A stretch of 64,000 nt of DNA from Symsagittifera roscoffensis (lineage: Eukaryota > Xenacoelomorpha > Acoela > Convolutidae), in assembly GCF_963678635.1 (NCBI RefSeq), contig NC_087063.1:77399617-77463616 (forward strand), read 5' to 3'. Shown piece after piece: positions 22,664 through 32,454 of the stretch. Position 1 is the first letter of the stretch. Each line of letters begins with the position of its first letter. The notes beneath the pieces were generated by a model. That model made no database searches. It saw only the letters and a list, made by a program, of their open reading frames with translations, and was not told the origin of the DNA. A program made the translations under genes and the position numbers.

Positions 22664-23015
22664 TTCTCAAAATTTGTAACTTTTGAAATTTTCAAAGGTG
22701 ATATCACAAACTATAAGAGCATTAATGAAACAAGTCAATATAGAATTCAATTTCGTACATACACATATAATGCTTTTTACAAAAAAAAATTGGGATAATA
22801 ATAATGGAAAAACCTGCATTGTAATTAAATTCCATTCATATCAAGTTTATTTTTTAAATTCGATTGATTACGATGCTGACCCAAAAATAGCTATATCTGG
22901 AAAACTATGAACTACAAACATGATATTCTACATGCATAATATAACAGTCTTCAAATAATTACAAGTATTGCACAAAAATTGCAGCTTGAAAGAAATCGTC
23001 CTCGAATACGGATTT

Positions 23016-23429
23016 TTAGCGATATCTGGTGTCACCTTTTGGCTTATCGTTCTTGGCTGCTCTTTCATAATTGGCGTGAAGTTCTGGTTGAATGTTGATC
23101 ACCTGTTGGATCAAGAACATAATTGTTCCCTCTCTGTTCTTCGTGATCTGATTGTCAACCCTTTTCAAAACTTCGCCAGTTTGTTGGTTAATCTGTTGTT
23201 GCAAAGCAACTTCTTGACCTTTCACACCTTGATTCCACTGGGCAATTTGAGATTCGCATCCCACCTTGTATTCGTCAATTTCTTTTGCCGCCTCTTCCTT
23301 AGCTGCTCGAAGACGACTCTGTCGTTCTTTCCTGGCATCTTCGATGATCTGCTTCGCTTTTCGCTCAGCGCCTAAGAGTTGATTGATACCGGGCGAAGAC
23401 TGCATTGAGGAATTAGACGCAACGGACAT
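23016..23429 (-). CDS. ATP6V1G: V-type proton ATPase subunit G
   Basis: Peripheral-stalk subunit of the V1 sector that stabilises the ATPase during rotary catalysis. 137 residues, single coding exon. The start is the ATG of MSVASNSSMQ. Nine bases upstream lies a 3' splice site (TTTTGGTTTCAG), indicating a 5' UTR intron, so the longer upstream reading frame is not used. Family features: GINQLLGAERKAKQIIEDAR at residues ~15-34, then a long charged coiled coil with repeated KAKEEAAKEI-type heptads, and a C-terminal QPELHANYERA like the family PxxHxNY block. Slightly longer than the ~118-residue animal protein, with extra residues at both ends. A minus-strand AATAAA lies near 22846-22851. Confidence 0.95.
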   Translation of the reverse strand: MSVASNSSMQSSPGINQLLGAERKAKQIIEDARKERQSRLRAAKEEAAKEIDEYKVGCESQIAQWNQGVKGQEVALQQQINQQTGEVLKRVDNQITKNREGTIMFLIQQVINIQPELHANYERAAKNDKPKGDTRYR

Positions 23430-23811
23430 TCTCAACTGAAACCAAAATTCAGTCAGTGTGCAAGTCAATTGGAGCAGACGATAACAAATTAAACAACCAA
23501 TAAACGGTGAATGACAAGGAGACGGATCAGGAGACAAAGGAAATTTCTAAGTCAATTGACACATCTATTATACAATGAGAATACGTAAATTTTTTTTAGT
23601 TACAAAAAGTGCCCTTCCGTTTAGTTACGGTCAGTGTACAAGCTGGATAGGGCCATACCAGCGATGTAAAAATGCATATAAATCAGCAAACTGTATCATT
23701 GTATCAATGAAGTCATATATCAGCATTGAATGCATCGTCGTAATATCAATTTATCTTAGCCGTCCTTCCTCTACAATAGCGCGTATAGAATGCGTTAAAA
23801 TTGTAAATTCA

Positions 23812-23852
23812 AACAAACGTTTTCGCACATTTTTGTGCATCTTCAGGTTTTA
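23812..23852 (-). ncRNA. Hammerhead-like ribozyme motif, left arm
   Basis: Mirror copy of the motif at 23905-23946, read on the minus strand, with identical core: CTGAAGA, stem II GCACA/TGTGC, GAAAACGTTT. See that entry for the structure. Confidence 0.6.
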
Positions 23853-23904
23853 AAAATTCTAAACTATCTGTACAATTCGCGCGCACAGATAGTTTAGAAT
23901 TTTT

Positions 23905-23946
23905 AAAACCTGAAGATGCACAAAAATGTGCGAAAACGTTTGTTTG
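23905..23946 (+). ncRNA. Hammerhead-like ribozyme motif, right arm
   Basis: Core box CTGAAGA (910-916 of 23xxx) fits CUGANGA. One bulged U follows, then stem II GCACA/UGUGC with an AAAA loop, then GAA. A self-complementary AACGUU forms a loopless stem III, U at 23941 is in the cleavage position, and AAAC (23906-23909) pairs with GUUU (23942-23945) as stem I. The loopless stem III implies action as a dimer, as described for hammerheads of Penelope-like elements and newt satellite. The bulged U departs from the strict consensus. Confidence 0.62.
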
Positions 23947-23971
23947 AATTTACAATTTTAACGCATTCTAT

Positions 23972-24132
23972 CCACTTACTATCCCAGGTTTTAAATAGTA
24001 AGTGGATACTATTTAAAACCTGGGAGTGGACACTATTTAAAAACCTTCCCTTCCACGATACAGTAGATCCAATGTATCGTGGAAGGGAAGATTGGATCTA
24101 CTGATCACAACACAGTGATTTTTTCGGCAGCT
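23972..24132. repeat. Cluster of nested fold-backs plus a copied LINE ORF2 fragment
   Basis: Contains CCACTTACTAT/ATAGTAAGTGG, an overlapping CCCAGGTTTTAAATAGT / ACTATTTAAAACCTGGG pair, and a TTCCCTTCCACGATAC / GTATCGTGGAAGGGAA pair. Bases 24071-24132 match 25774-25837 of the LINE ORF2 with about one mismatch. It lies immediately upstream of the LINE 5' region. Confidence 0.85.
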
Positions 24133-24312
24133 CCAAGAGGGTGATCACAATCCTAATTGTTGTGATAAACCTATTAAATAGTTTCATATTGGTTATGTCG
24201 ACGGGACCACACTCAAGGATCATAATCAACTGGACTACAACAAAGACGATCACCATCATCTGGATCACCAGTGCTTCGGACATCTTTGCGATACCAACAG
24301 ACGCCAACGACA

Positions 24313-25155
24313 ATGACAGGGAGAGGTGGACGCAACCAATCGGTTTCTGATTGTGATGTGACCTGGGAGAAGCTCCTGATTGACTGCTCCTACTGCCATG
24401 AGGTATGGACTGAAATACAAGTGCCAAAAGGCAAGAAGCCTAAAGTTAATAGAGGAGACTACATGTGCGGGTTCTGTGCCGTAGATAATGTTGCCAAACT
24501 GACATCAAAAGTGAATGATTTTAGCAAATTGTTGCAAACGGAAAGAGACGAACGTATTTTGCTAAAAGCTGAATTAGCAGAATGTGAAAAACGAGCTGCC
24601 GGCATTGAAACCAGTTTTCAAGACAGACTCTCTACATGTGAATCTTTGAATTAGGTTTTGGATAACAATGTGATAAAGAAGAACGACCAATTATGAACCG
24701 AAGTTGTTTCTCGAAAGAGCATGGTAAGCAAACTGGAAGAAGATGTGGAAAAGCTGAAAACCAAGCAGAGTGTACCTAAGCCAGATGATGTTGAAAAGCT
24801 AATTAAAATCAACGAACGACGGAAAAGAAGCGTGATTATTCGTAGGTTACATGAGAGTACTGGGTCAGATGAGGCAACAAAAGCCAAAGAGGATGTTGAG
24901 TTTATGAAGCCACTTATGCCTAGCAACCAGCCCTTTCGTGCTGCTAGGATTGGAGAGCCGAAGTCGGACGGACAACCGCGTCTTCTCGCACTTACTTTCC
25001 AGTACCCGGGCGCTGCCGAAGAAATACTCCGAAAACGATGGTTTACCTACAATGACCGAAAATACTACTACGACAGAGATCTCTCAAAATTTGATAGAGA
25101 ACAAGCTTACAAAAGCAGAGTTACCAGGCGCGCATCCAATACGGCAAGCGAATAA
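24313..25155 (+). pseudogene. LINE ORF1 protein (zinc finger plus coiled coil), two in-frame stops
   Basis: Nucleic-acid-binding ORF1 protein. The N-terminal zinc-finger pattern is DCSYCHEVW followed by YMCGFC, PHD-like paired CX2C. A heptad-rich coiled coil follows (LLQTERDERILLKAELAECE), then a basic domain with RRKRSVIIRRL and an RAARIGEP block. Stops at 24652-24654 (TAG) and 24694-24696 (TGA) interrupt one continuous frame. Its end lies about 30 bp before the ORF2 start. Confidence 0.8.
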
Positions 25156-25183
25156 TAACACAGTTATTTCGACGAAGAACGAT

Positions 25184-27925
25184 ATGTCAATGTTGTTAGT
25201 TAATATTAGAAGCTTGTCAAATAACTGAAATGAGTTCTTACTTGAGGTAGTTAACAGAAAACCTGATATTATCTTTGTTACTGAGACCTGGGCTCACATT
25301 GGAATAAACAAAAGTGAGATTTTAATTCATAGTTACCATCCACCATTCATGCACCGCAGCAGCAACCGACGTGATATCAGAGGAGGTGGAGTGGCTATAT
25401 ATTGTGCCAGCTATATCAATGTAAGAGAGGACGATGCGCTTCTGGTTGAGAACTACGATGCGATCTGGTGCAGACTTCTTTATGCCAATCGAGAAGTTGT
25501 GCTCGGATGTCGCTATCATACTGAACCGACAGACGACGAAAACTTTGCTAACTGTCTGTACAAATTGTCTACTGGAAACATGGAGAAGATTGTAGCTGCG
25601 GATTTTAATCACCAAAGTATTGATTGGGAAGCTCTGTCATGCTCGGGGAGCATTGCAGATCAGCGGTTTTTGGATATGGTGCAAGATAACTTTTTGTCAC
25701 AGCACGTTGTTGACCCAACAAGAGGGCAGCATGTGTTAGATTTGCTTATGTCGTCGGAGCCAGACCTCATCACGGAATGTATCGTGGAAGGGAATATTGG
25801 ATCTACTGATCACAACACAGTGATTTTTTCGGCAGCAATCAAACAGCGTAACTTGAATGAGAGAAGTTTCAGCCGCAGAAATTTTTGGAAGATGGACGCG
25901 GGAAGCCTTCTTTCTGATTTGAAAGGATACGACTGGAATTCTCTCCTTATTGGGGATGCAGAACAGCAGTGGAACATGTTGATGGGCACTCTTAATGATC
26001 TTATCTCAAAGCATGTACCGTTTGTTGAACGAAGGAAGCGAAAGTACCCATGGATTGCAAAACAGGTTTTGCGGGCGTGTAAGGACAAGCGACGTTGCTG
26101 GAAGAATTTGCAGAGCAACAATTCTGTTGAAAATGAGTTGAAGTACATGCAGGCAAAACGAGCATCGGACCAATCTGTTGAATGGTCGAAGAAAGATTTT
26201 GAAAGGAAGCTGGCGAAAGGAATTAGAGAAGATAGTAAGTCTTTCTGGAGATACTTTTCCGCAAAGAAGAAATGTCCAACGAAGGTTGGCCCTTTGAAAG
26301 AGGGTGATCGTGTAATTGAGAAGTCTGAAGACTTGGCGGAGCATCTGAACAGTTACTTCCAATCTGTATTCACTCAGGAGCCAATAGGCCCTGTACCCTA
26401 TGCTGAACGACGAACTAATTTTAAGATGCCAAATATATCGATCACTGTTGACATGGTCCTTGCTCAGCTGCTCAATTTGAGAGTTGATAAGGCAGCAGGT
26501 CCGGACGGGATCCCCCCATTGTTTCTCAAGCTAGCTGCACCAGGGTTAGCTGAACCACTGACTAAGATATTTCGAGAATCGCTGTCATCCGGAGTTGTGC
26601 CGACTGGATGGAAAGTTGCTAATGTATCTGCTTTGTTCAAGAAAGGCAAGAGAAGTGAAGCAGCAAACTACCGTCCCGTAAGTCTTACTTCAGTGATTTG
26701 TAAATGTTTTGAGCGCATTGTTCAGCAGAGCGTTATTGGACATCTGAAGGAGCATAACCTCATTAGCGACACTCAGCATGGATTTATGAAAGGACGAAGT
26801 TGCTTGCTTAGTCTTCTGGCATTTTTCGAAAATAAGGACGAATTGTTGGACAAGAGAATGGCAGTAGATGTATTATATCTGGATTTTGCAAAGGCTTTTG
26901 ACAAAGTTCCACATAGACGGCTAGTTGAAAAAATGAGAGCTCACGGGTTATCGGAGGAAGTGATCAAGTGGGTGGAAGCATGGCTGAAAGACCGCAAGCA
27001 GAGGGTGGTAATTGATCAGTGTTACTCCAGCTGGGAAACTGTGTTCAGTGGAGTCCCGCAAGGTACCGTCCTTGGTCCCACTTTATTCCTGATTTTCATC
27101 AATGATAATGACGACAGCCTTGCCGATGATAGTAAATTAGTCGGACCGTCAAGGAATTTGGACGACAGAGCGAAGCTCCAACGTGATCTCGACCTAATGA
27201 AAGCGTAGGGGGCGTTGGTGCATGAAGTTCTCTTGCAGATCAGTCCTAGAAAGAGAAACGTCGACGGAAGGTACACATTGGGGCTTGCTGAAATCGAGAA
27301 CGTTGATTCAGAAGTGGATTTGGGTGTTACTGTAAATTGCTACGGAAAAAGAGTTGATCAATGCTTGAAAGCAGCCAAGAAAGCCAATGCAGTTTTAGGC
27401 ATGATCAAGAGGACCATTCAATGTCGTGACCAAGAAGTTTTAATCCCACTCTACAAGTCCTTAGTAAGACCACATCTAGAGTACTGCGGACCAGCATGGA
27501 GACCTCATTACAAGAAGGACATCAACACGATTGAGAAAGTTCAACAGAGATTTACGAGAATGGTGCCTGGGCTGCAAGAACTATCGTACGAGGAGCGGCT
27601 GAAAAAGTTGAAGCTAACAAGCATGTATGAAAGATTCTTGAGGAATGATCTGATTTTGGTATACAAGATACTGTTTGGACATATGGATGTAAATCCAGCG
27701 ACATTCTTCAAACTGAGTCGTAACACGCATCTGAGAGGACATATTCTAAAACTGGAAGGACGCAAAGTGAACCTGGACAGAACCTCTCACTCGTTTGCAA
27801 ACAGAGTTATAAACGCTTGGAATAGCCTGCCCGAGAATGTTGTACTTGCACCGACCATTGAGACATTCAAGGAGAGTTTGCACAAGCACCTCTGCCTTGA
27901 AAACCCCGGTATAATGGTTTCCTAA
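25184..27925 (+). pseudogene. LINE ORF2 polyprotein: AP endonuclease, reverse transcriptase, 3' domain
   Basis: One frame carries the whole protein with only two stops (25226-25228 TGA, 27206-27208 TAG). Endonuclease motifs: PDIIFVTETW, GGGVAIY, VAADFNH and GSTDHNTV. RT motifs: DKAAGPDGIPP, YRPVSL, DVLYLDFAKAFDKVPH and FSGVPQGTVLGPTLF. The catalytic region reads INDNDDSLADDSKLV, so a few codons before the ADD have been lost and the usual F/Y is missing, which probably inactivates the RT. The C-terminus has the CR1/L2-type domain (LVRPHLEYCGPAW, FKESLHKHL). Confidence 0.92.
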
Positions 27926-28014
27926 CCGCTTCCGGGATGCCACACCACAATATGATGTCCACTATGACAGATCATTCAAGCCTGAGTGCGTGTGGCGCAC
28001 CAGGTAATAAACCA

Positions 28015-28205
28015 GGTAATAAAGTGTCATACACATCATTATTTCAAAATTAAAAAAATTCAACCAATCAAAACTTTACAAATATTACTGAAATTATGTA
28101 ACAACTATTATGTAACAATTTTGAACATTTTGTCACAAATTTCTGAGAGTTTTCACCTTTTTTGTTTTTACAATTTCGTTTTGTCGCTAATTTTCATGCT
28201 AACAT
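28015..28205 (+). repeat. PLE terminal-repeat segment, inverted copy of 33797-33985
   Basis: About 90% identical to the reverse complement of 33797-33985, with shared blocks CAACCAATCAAAACTTTACA and AAATTATGTAACAACTATTA. With 23785-23871 it makes up the terminal repeat that the LINE split. Confidence 0.85.
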
Positions 28206-28221
28206 GTAAGTTATTATAGAG

Positions 28222-28364
28222 TTGTCGAGAAAAAGAAATTTGCGCAACGATCTGCACCCCCTTATACATAGTAAAGAGCTCGAGGAGCGCGAAGCTTATT
28301 TTAGTTCTTTAAGTTTATTGCCGGTCTCTTTCCTAATGTGCAGCGCCTCTAATGTAAGTAGCTT
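28222..28364 (-). pseudogene. C-terminal fragment of an older PLE
   Basis: Read on the minus strand it gives FKLLTLEALHIRKE, closely matching the LKLLTLEAIHIRKE end of the PLE GIY-YIG domain encoded at 28690-29406. It lies directly before the 28365 terminal repeat, so it is the tail of a further, mostly lost PLE copy. Confidence 0.7.
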
Positions 28365-28701
28365 GAAGAAATTTTTGCTAAAAAGTAAATTTCAAACGTT
28401 TTCGCAACTATGTGCATCGTCAGGATTTTTACAATAAACTACTCTAAATGACGATAAAACATCAATTTACAAATGTTATTTACAATAAATCACATACAAT
28501 TTGGTTCTAAACCATCATGATAAAAAATTAGCCAATCACAGTTGACCTCTAAATTACTATAAAGATTAAAATACTTTTAACCTCTAAAATTAATTAAACA
28601 TTTTTAAATTATTTTGTCTGGAAGTTTCTGAGTCATAATTTCGATTTAGACATGTACGTTTTGAATAAAAAACCAAAAATATTTTGGGACTAAATTTTCA
28701 G
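28365..28701 (-). repeat. PLE 3' terminal repeat (pLTR)
   Basis: A direct repeat of 32115-32454 at about 98% identity. The two copies bracket PLE 1. It contains a weaker hammerhead-like motif at 28396-28432 on the minus strand: CTGACGA, short stem GCA/TGC, GAAAACGTTTG. Confidence 0.92.
28396..28432 (-). ncRNA. Hammerhead-like motif in PLE 1 3' pLTR
   Basis: CTGACGA core, a bulged U, three-base-pair stem II (GCA/TGC), GAAAACGTT with self-complementary AACGTT. Stem II is much weaker than in the 23.9-kb motif, so activity is doubtful. Confidence 0.42.
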
Positions 28702-31279
28702 TGTTAACTCCCTGCTCCTAAACTCATCGCGCGTGTTCAAGCCAGGTTTCTCTTTCCTGATATGTATTGCCTCTAGTGTTAGCAATTTAAGATCTGCGCT
28801 ATTTCCCTCAAGTTGGCATTGCTGAAGGTGGATGCCTACCGGTGAGTCTGCTTTCTTATGTTCCCCAATTCTAGTGGTCAAATGTCGAACAGTTTGTCCG
28901 ACATAGGTGGAAGTGCATCCACTACATGACAGTTTATAAACCACTTTTGACTTGAGGTCATTAGAAAATGCTGACTTCAGTGATGGTAAACATGATTGCA
29001 GTTTTCTTGTTGTGAAAACCACTTGAACGTTAGTTAATTTTCGTAACCTGTTAGCAAAATATTGACTCTGGTTACCTCTATATTGCACCATCAGCATTGG
29101 GGGCTTCACATCCTTTGGTGATTGAACTGACAAACCCCTGTCACTATCCAGGGGCTTGCCCTTACCCTCGATGATCTTGCACAAGGCGTCTGAAGCCACC
29201 TTTGCGGACCAATTTTCAGGGTACTGATTTTTCAGCCATTGCGCCCTATTAGTTTCCATAGCCTTATCAAATTGCTCCCAGCTAGATGTACTCCTAACAT
29301 TCCTGTGTACAGTGCCTTGGATAACACTACGCTTATACTGAGTTGGGGCGCAGCTTCTATAGTTCAGCATAGTCCCCCATCTGTTGGTTTTTGATACCAA
29401 CTGCAAGTTACACTCCTACCCTGCGATACATTTATGTTCAAATCCAGGAACGGCAAATTCCCCTCCGAATTAGTTTTCTCTAGAGTGAACTGCAAATTTG
29501 GATGAAGAGAATTGGCGGCATCGAGAAGACAACTGGCTCTCATCTGAGTGTTCTAACAATGTCATCCACATACCTGAGGAACAATTTCACCTGGGGAGTA
29601 TCCTTCTCCTTGTTCTTAGCTTGGCAGCAGCTTTCACAGTACCAGACTATCTCGGTTATTGATGCGTATACGTCATCGGATATTTTTCCGCATTTTAGAT
29701 GATACCAGTTTCGGCAACTCTCGCATTCAACCCCCTTTGATCTTTATGTGACTTTCCTGCTGCAACATGGGCACAAGCCGTTTCTGTCACTAATTTGCTG
29801 TACCCCCGTTCCCACTGGTATTTGTTGTCGTAGAGCAAATTCGTATTCTTTCAGCCATAAGTTTGCCAGAATTACAGCGAGGGACGCGCCCATTGCTAAA
29901 CCATCAACTTTTACATACCATGAATCATTACACTTAAAATATACTTTGCTGACCGCCATATTCAAAAGCCTTTTCATGGTTGCTCTATGAATTTCAGGAG
30001 GAGACTCCTGGCTGTACAGCTTCTGTAAAGCAATTTCAATTGCCTCCTTCAGGGGATCGTTGGTGTACAAACTATTCACATCAAGAGATATTATGGTTTC
30101 ATCCGGATCTAGAGCAATGTTTTCTATTTTTTCTCTAGCGTCTTTAGTATTGGTTTCTATATTTGCTCCATCGATGTTGTCAAAAAACTTTGCAAGCATT
30201 TTGTTAAGATTCTCATACGAGCTGCCGGGAAGTGATAGTACAGGTCGTAGGGGTGTCTCATCCTTGTGTACCTTAGCTAAACCGTACAAACGGGCGGGTT
30301 GCCCCCCTGTTGATCTCATCTTAGAATATAAATGATCACTTATCTCGTCTCTTTTGTTCATGGCTAGTAATTCTTTGTTAAGTTCCTTCTCAATTTTCAG
30401 TATCACCTCATCAGTGGTTGCATCTTTTTTCACAAACTGAGCAGATTGCAACAAGGATTCCAGCTTTGATTCATATGTTTGTTTCTTCATTATGCAAAAA
30501 CCAACCCCCTTATCAAAAGGCACAGCCAGCAACCCATTATCTTTGAGATATTTCCTCGTTTTTTCAACGGCTTTGTCTCTTGGGGTTTGCCGTACGTTTT
30601 TTGCATATGCCTTTGCCAAGGCTTCTATTTCACATAACGTTTCACCAGATGTTTTTTGATTTTTCAATTGTGAGAGGAAAATGTCTATATCCGCCAAAAA
30701 ATGTGTTTCGTTTAATTTGTCTCTAATTGGATGCTTGGGGCCAATTGATAGCACTTCATATACCCATTCAGGCAGTTCAATATTATCAAGTACCTTAACT
30801 GATCGCTCATTTCTCCCCCCAAGAAGAGGTTTATCTTGTCTCTCGGACAGTTTTTCTAACTTTTTTCTATGGTTTTCTGATGTTGTCTTTAAGCTTGCCT
30901 CAACTTGACGCCTCACGAATGCCCACCACTGTTTGTCAATTTCTTTTTGCACCAGTGATCTTGCTTTCCTTAGCATCTCCTCGTACCTTTTCCTATCCTC
31001 ATTTGCCCTAGAAGTTTCATTCCTTAGTAGTTTCAATTGAAAATTATGCACAGCTTGGTCCGAAAAAACCCCGTTCTCGGGGACCCTAAACTTCAAAAAG
31101 TCCGGTATTAGATCGTTTTTCAGACATTTTCTCAGAAACTTCAGTCTATGTACAGATACTTGAACTTTTTTAAAGAATTTTAAATAGTCTAACACAATTT
31201 TCCAAGTTAGTTTTCTTTTTAAAATTTTTCTGAGCCAAACAGCAGGCAAAAGTACTGTGGTCATTGTTTTGCAGGCCAC
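28690..31279 (-). pseudogene. Penelope-like element ORF2: reverse transcriptase with inserted zinc finger, plus GIY-YIG endonuclease
   Basis: PLE polyprotein, minus strand. In order: a basic helical N-terminal region (to ~30560); RT motifs LLAVPFDKGVGFCIM, YGLAKVHKDETPLRPVLS, the motif A region ISLDVNSLYTN, and motif B DGLAMGASLAVILANLWL; then an inserted Cys/His zinc finger (29630-29773: CPCC, CESC, WYHLKC, WYCESC); then the catalytic YVDD (29561-29572). The C-terminal GIY-YIG nuclease has VVYKLSCSGCTSTYVGQT and TTRIGEH. Breaks: one stop in the finger (29744-29746, where PLE 2 has Tyr) and two frameshifts between 29545 and 29400. Otherwise well preserved. Confidence 0.93.
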
Positions 31280-31326
31280 GAGTAATGAAACTCACAAGGC
31301 ACAAAGCAAAACAAATCACACTCTTC

Positions 31327-31939
31327 TCACCCCTGTCTTTGAAGCGCAGACACTTCCTCTGCCTTCAGCTTCTGCTCACGTCTTGCTTTCGCCTTCCTCC
31401 TTGTCTGTGAGTGTCTCTGTTGTTTGCCCCTGATATTGCCAATCAGCTCTGACAGCCTTTCTTTGTGTGCCACTACCAATCGCAGAGATTTCAGCTCCAA
31501 ATCAGCACTCTGGTGCAGCTTCAATTATTCCTTGAGCTGCTCCGGTTCGTTTTGTAGCTGGAATAATGAGCACCCCTGTGCCGAGAAAGTGACAAAACAA
31601 GTCGGGCGTTCCTTCCCTTCTGCAATAAACGATCGCCAATATCTGCTGCTTCTTCGACTTCAAATAGTTTGTCAGCTCCTCGACACCGGCTGGGCGATAG
31701 TTGTTTGTTCTGTGGCTGCTAATGGTGTTGTTCACCACGTCGTGCCACACAACCACTTTTTTCTCCTTCAGTGGACTGTCTTCCAGTAGTCGTCGGAGGT
31801 TCTTTCCTTGGTTCAGCAAGTTGTTATTAAGGGATAGGCCAGGAATTGCTGTAACAAGGCTCTCGTATTGCTTTTTCTCACCTGTGTTAAGGGTGTTGAT
31901 GCTGTGGAACAGGGAGCTAGCTGCTAAAATATAAAACAT
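31327..31939 (-). pseudogene. PLE 1 ORF1: uncharacterised protein with a WHDVVNN block
   Basis: Lies 50 bp upstream of the PLE RT frame on the same strand, inside the pLTR-bounded unit, so it is read as the element's first ORF. A globular part contains KKVVVWHDVVNNTISSHR and ILAIVYCRREGTPDLF. After one frameshift near 31510 a basic, Lys/Arg-rich coiled tail follows (KQQRHSQTRRKAKARREQK). I do not recognise its biochemical function. A similar block occurs at 49.3-49.5 kb in a LINE context. Confidence 0.7.
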
Positions 31940-32114
31940 TTCGGTAACTCAAATAAAAATCGGCCATATTTTACGTATCGATAAAAAAAAACACTATAAA
32001 AATTCTCTATACATTGATGAAAATCATTTACAATTTTTATACTGGCCCTTTAATGGGAAACAGTTGGAATTTCAAGCTCTTCGCTTTTTGGTTTATCACC
32101 AATTTACAAGTAAA

Positions 32115-32454
32115 ATTGAAGAAATTTTTGCTAAAAAGTAAATTTCAAACGTTTTCGCAACTATGTGCATCGTCAGGATTTTTACAATAAACTACTCTAA
32201 ATGACGATAAAACATCAATTTACAAATATTATTTACAATAAATCACATACAATTTGGTTCTAAACCATCATGATAAAAAATTAGCCAATCACAGTTGACC
32301 TCTAAATTACTATAAAGATTAAAATACTTTTGACCTCTAAAATTAATTAAACATTTTTAAATTAATTTGTCTGGAAGTTTCTGAGTCATAATTTCGATTT
32401 AGACATGTACGTTTTGAATAAAAAACCAAAAATATTTTGGGACTAAACTTTCAG
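32115..32454 (-). repeat. PLE shared terminal repeat (5' pLTR of PLE 1, 3' pLTR of PLE 2)
   Basis: Near-identical to 28365-28701. It sits between two head-to-tail PLE units, a known PLE arrangement in which neighbours share one terminal repeat. It also carries the weak hammerhead-like motif (32146-32182, minus). Confidence 0.9.

Larger units (their letters stand above)
23785..23971. repeat. Perfect 87-bp inverted repeat with a hammerhead-like motif in each arm
   Basis: Arms 23785-23871 and 23885-23971 are exact reverse complements separated by 13 bp. The same arm sequence (minus strand) occurs once more, nearly identical, at 33990-34077 beside the PLEs, which identifies it as PLE terminal-repeat sequence. 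Confidence 0.97.
24133..28014 (+). mobile_element. Nearly full-length LINE (CR1/L2-like) with two ORFs
   Basis: Non-LTR retrotransposon, 5' region from about 24133, ORF1 24313-25155, ORF2 25184-27925, and a short 3' tail with a repeated AGGTAATAAACC unit just before 28015. It inserted into a PLE terminal repeat: the flanking pieces (to 23871 on the left, from 28015 on the right) are nearly contiguous in the intact inverted copy at 33797-34077. Only four in-frame stops and one palm-region deletion interrupt it, so it is young compared with the LINEs at 1-3720 and 47-49 kb. Confidence 0.9.

Noticed and set aside
23430-23537. Upstream in-frame start for V-ATPase subunit G (36 more residues)
   Set aside because: A good 3' splice site (TTTCAG) lies 9 bp before MSVASNSS, so the upstream codons are most likely intronic.
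25810-26362. Minus-strand ORFs of 112-118 codons over the LINE
   Set aside because: They are antisense to the conserved ORF2 frame.
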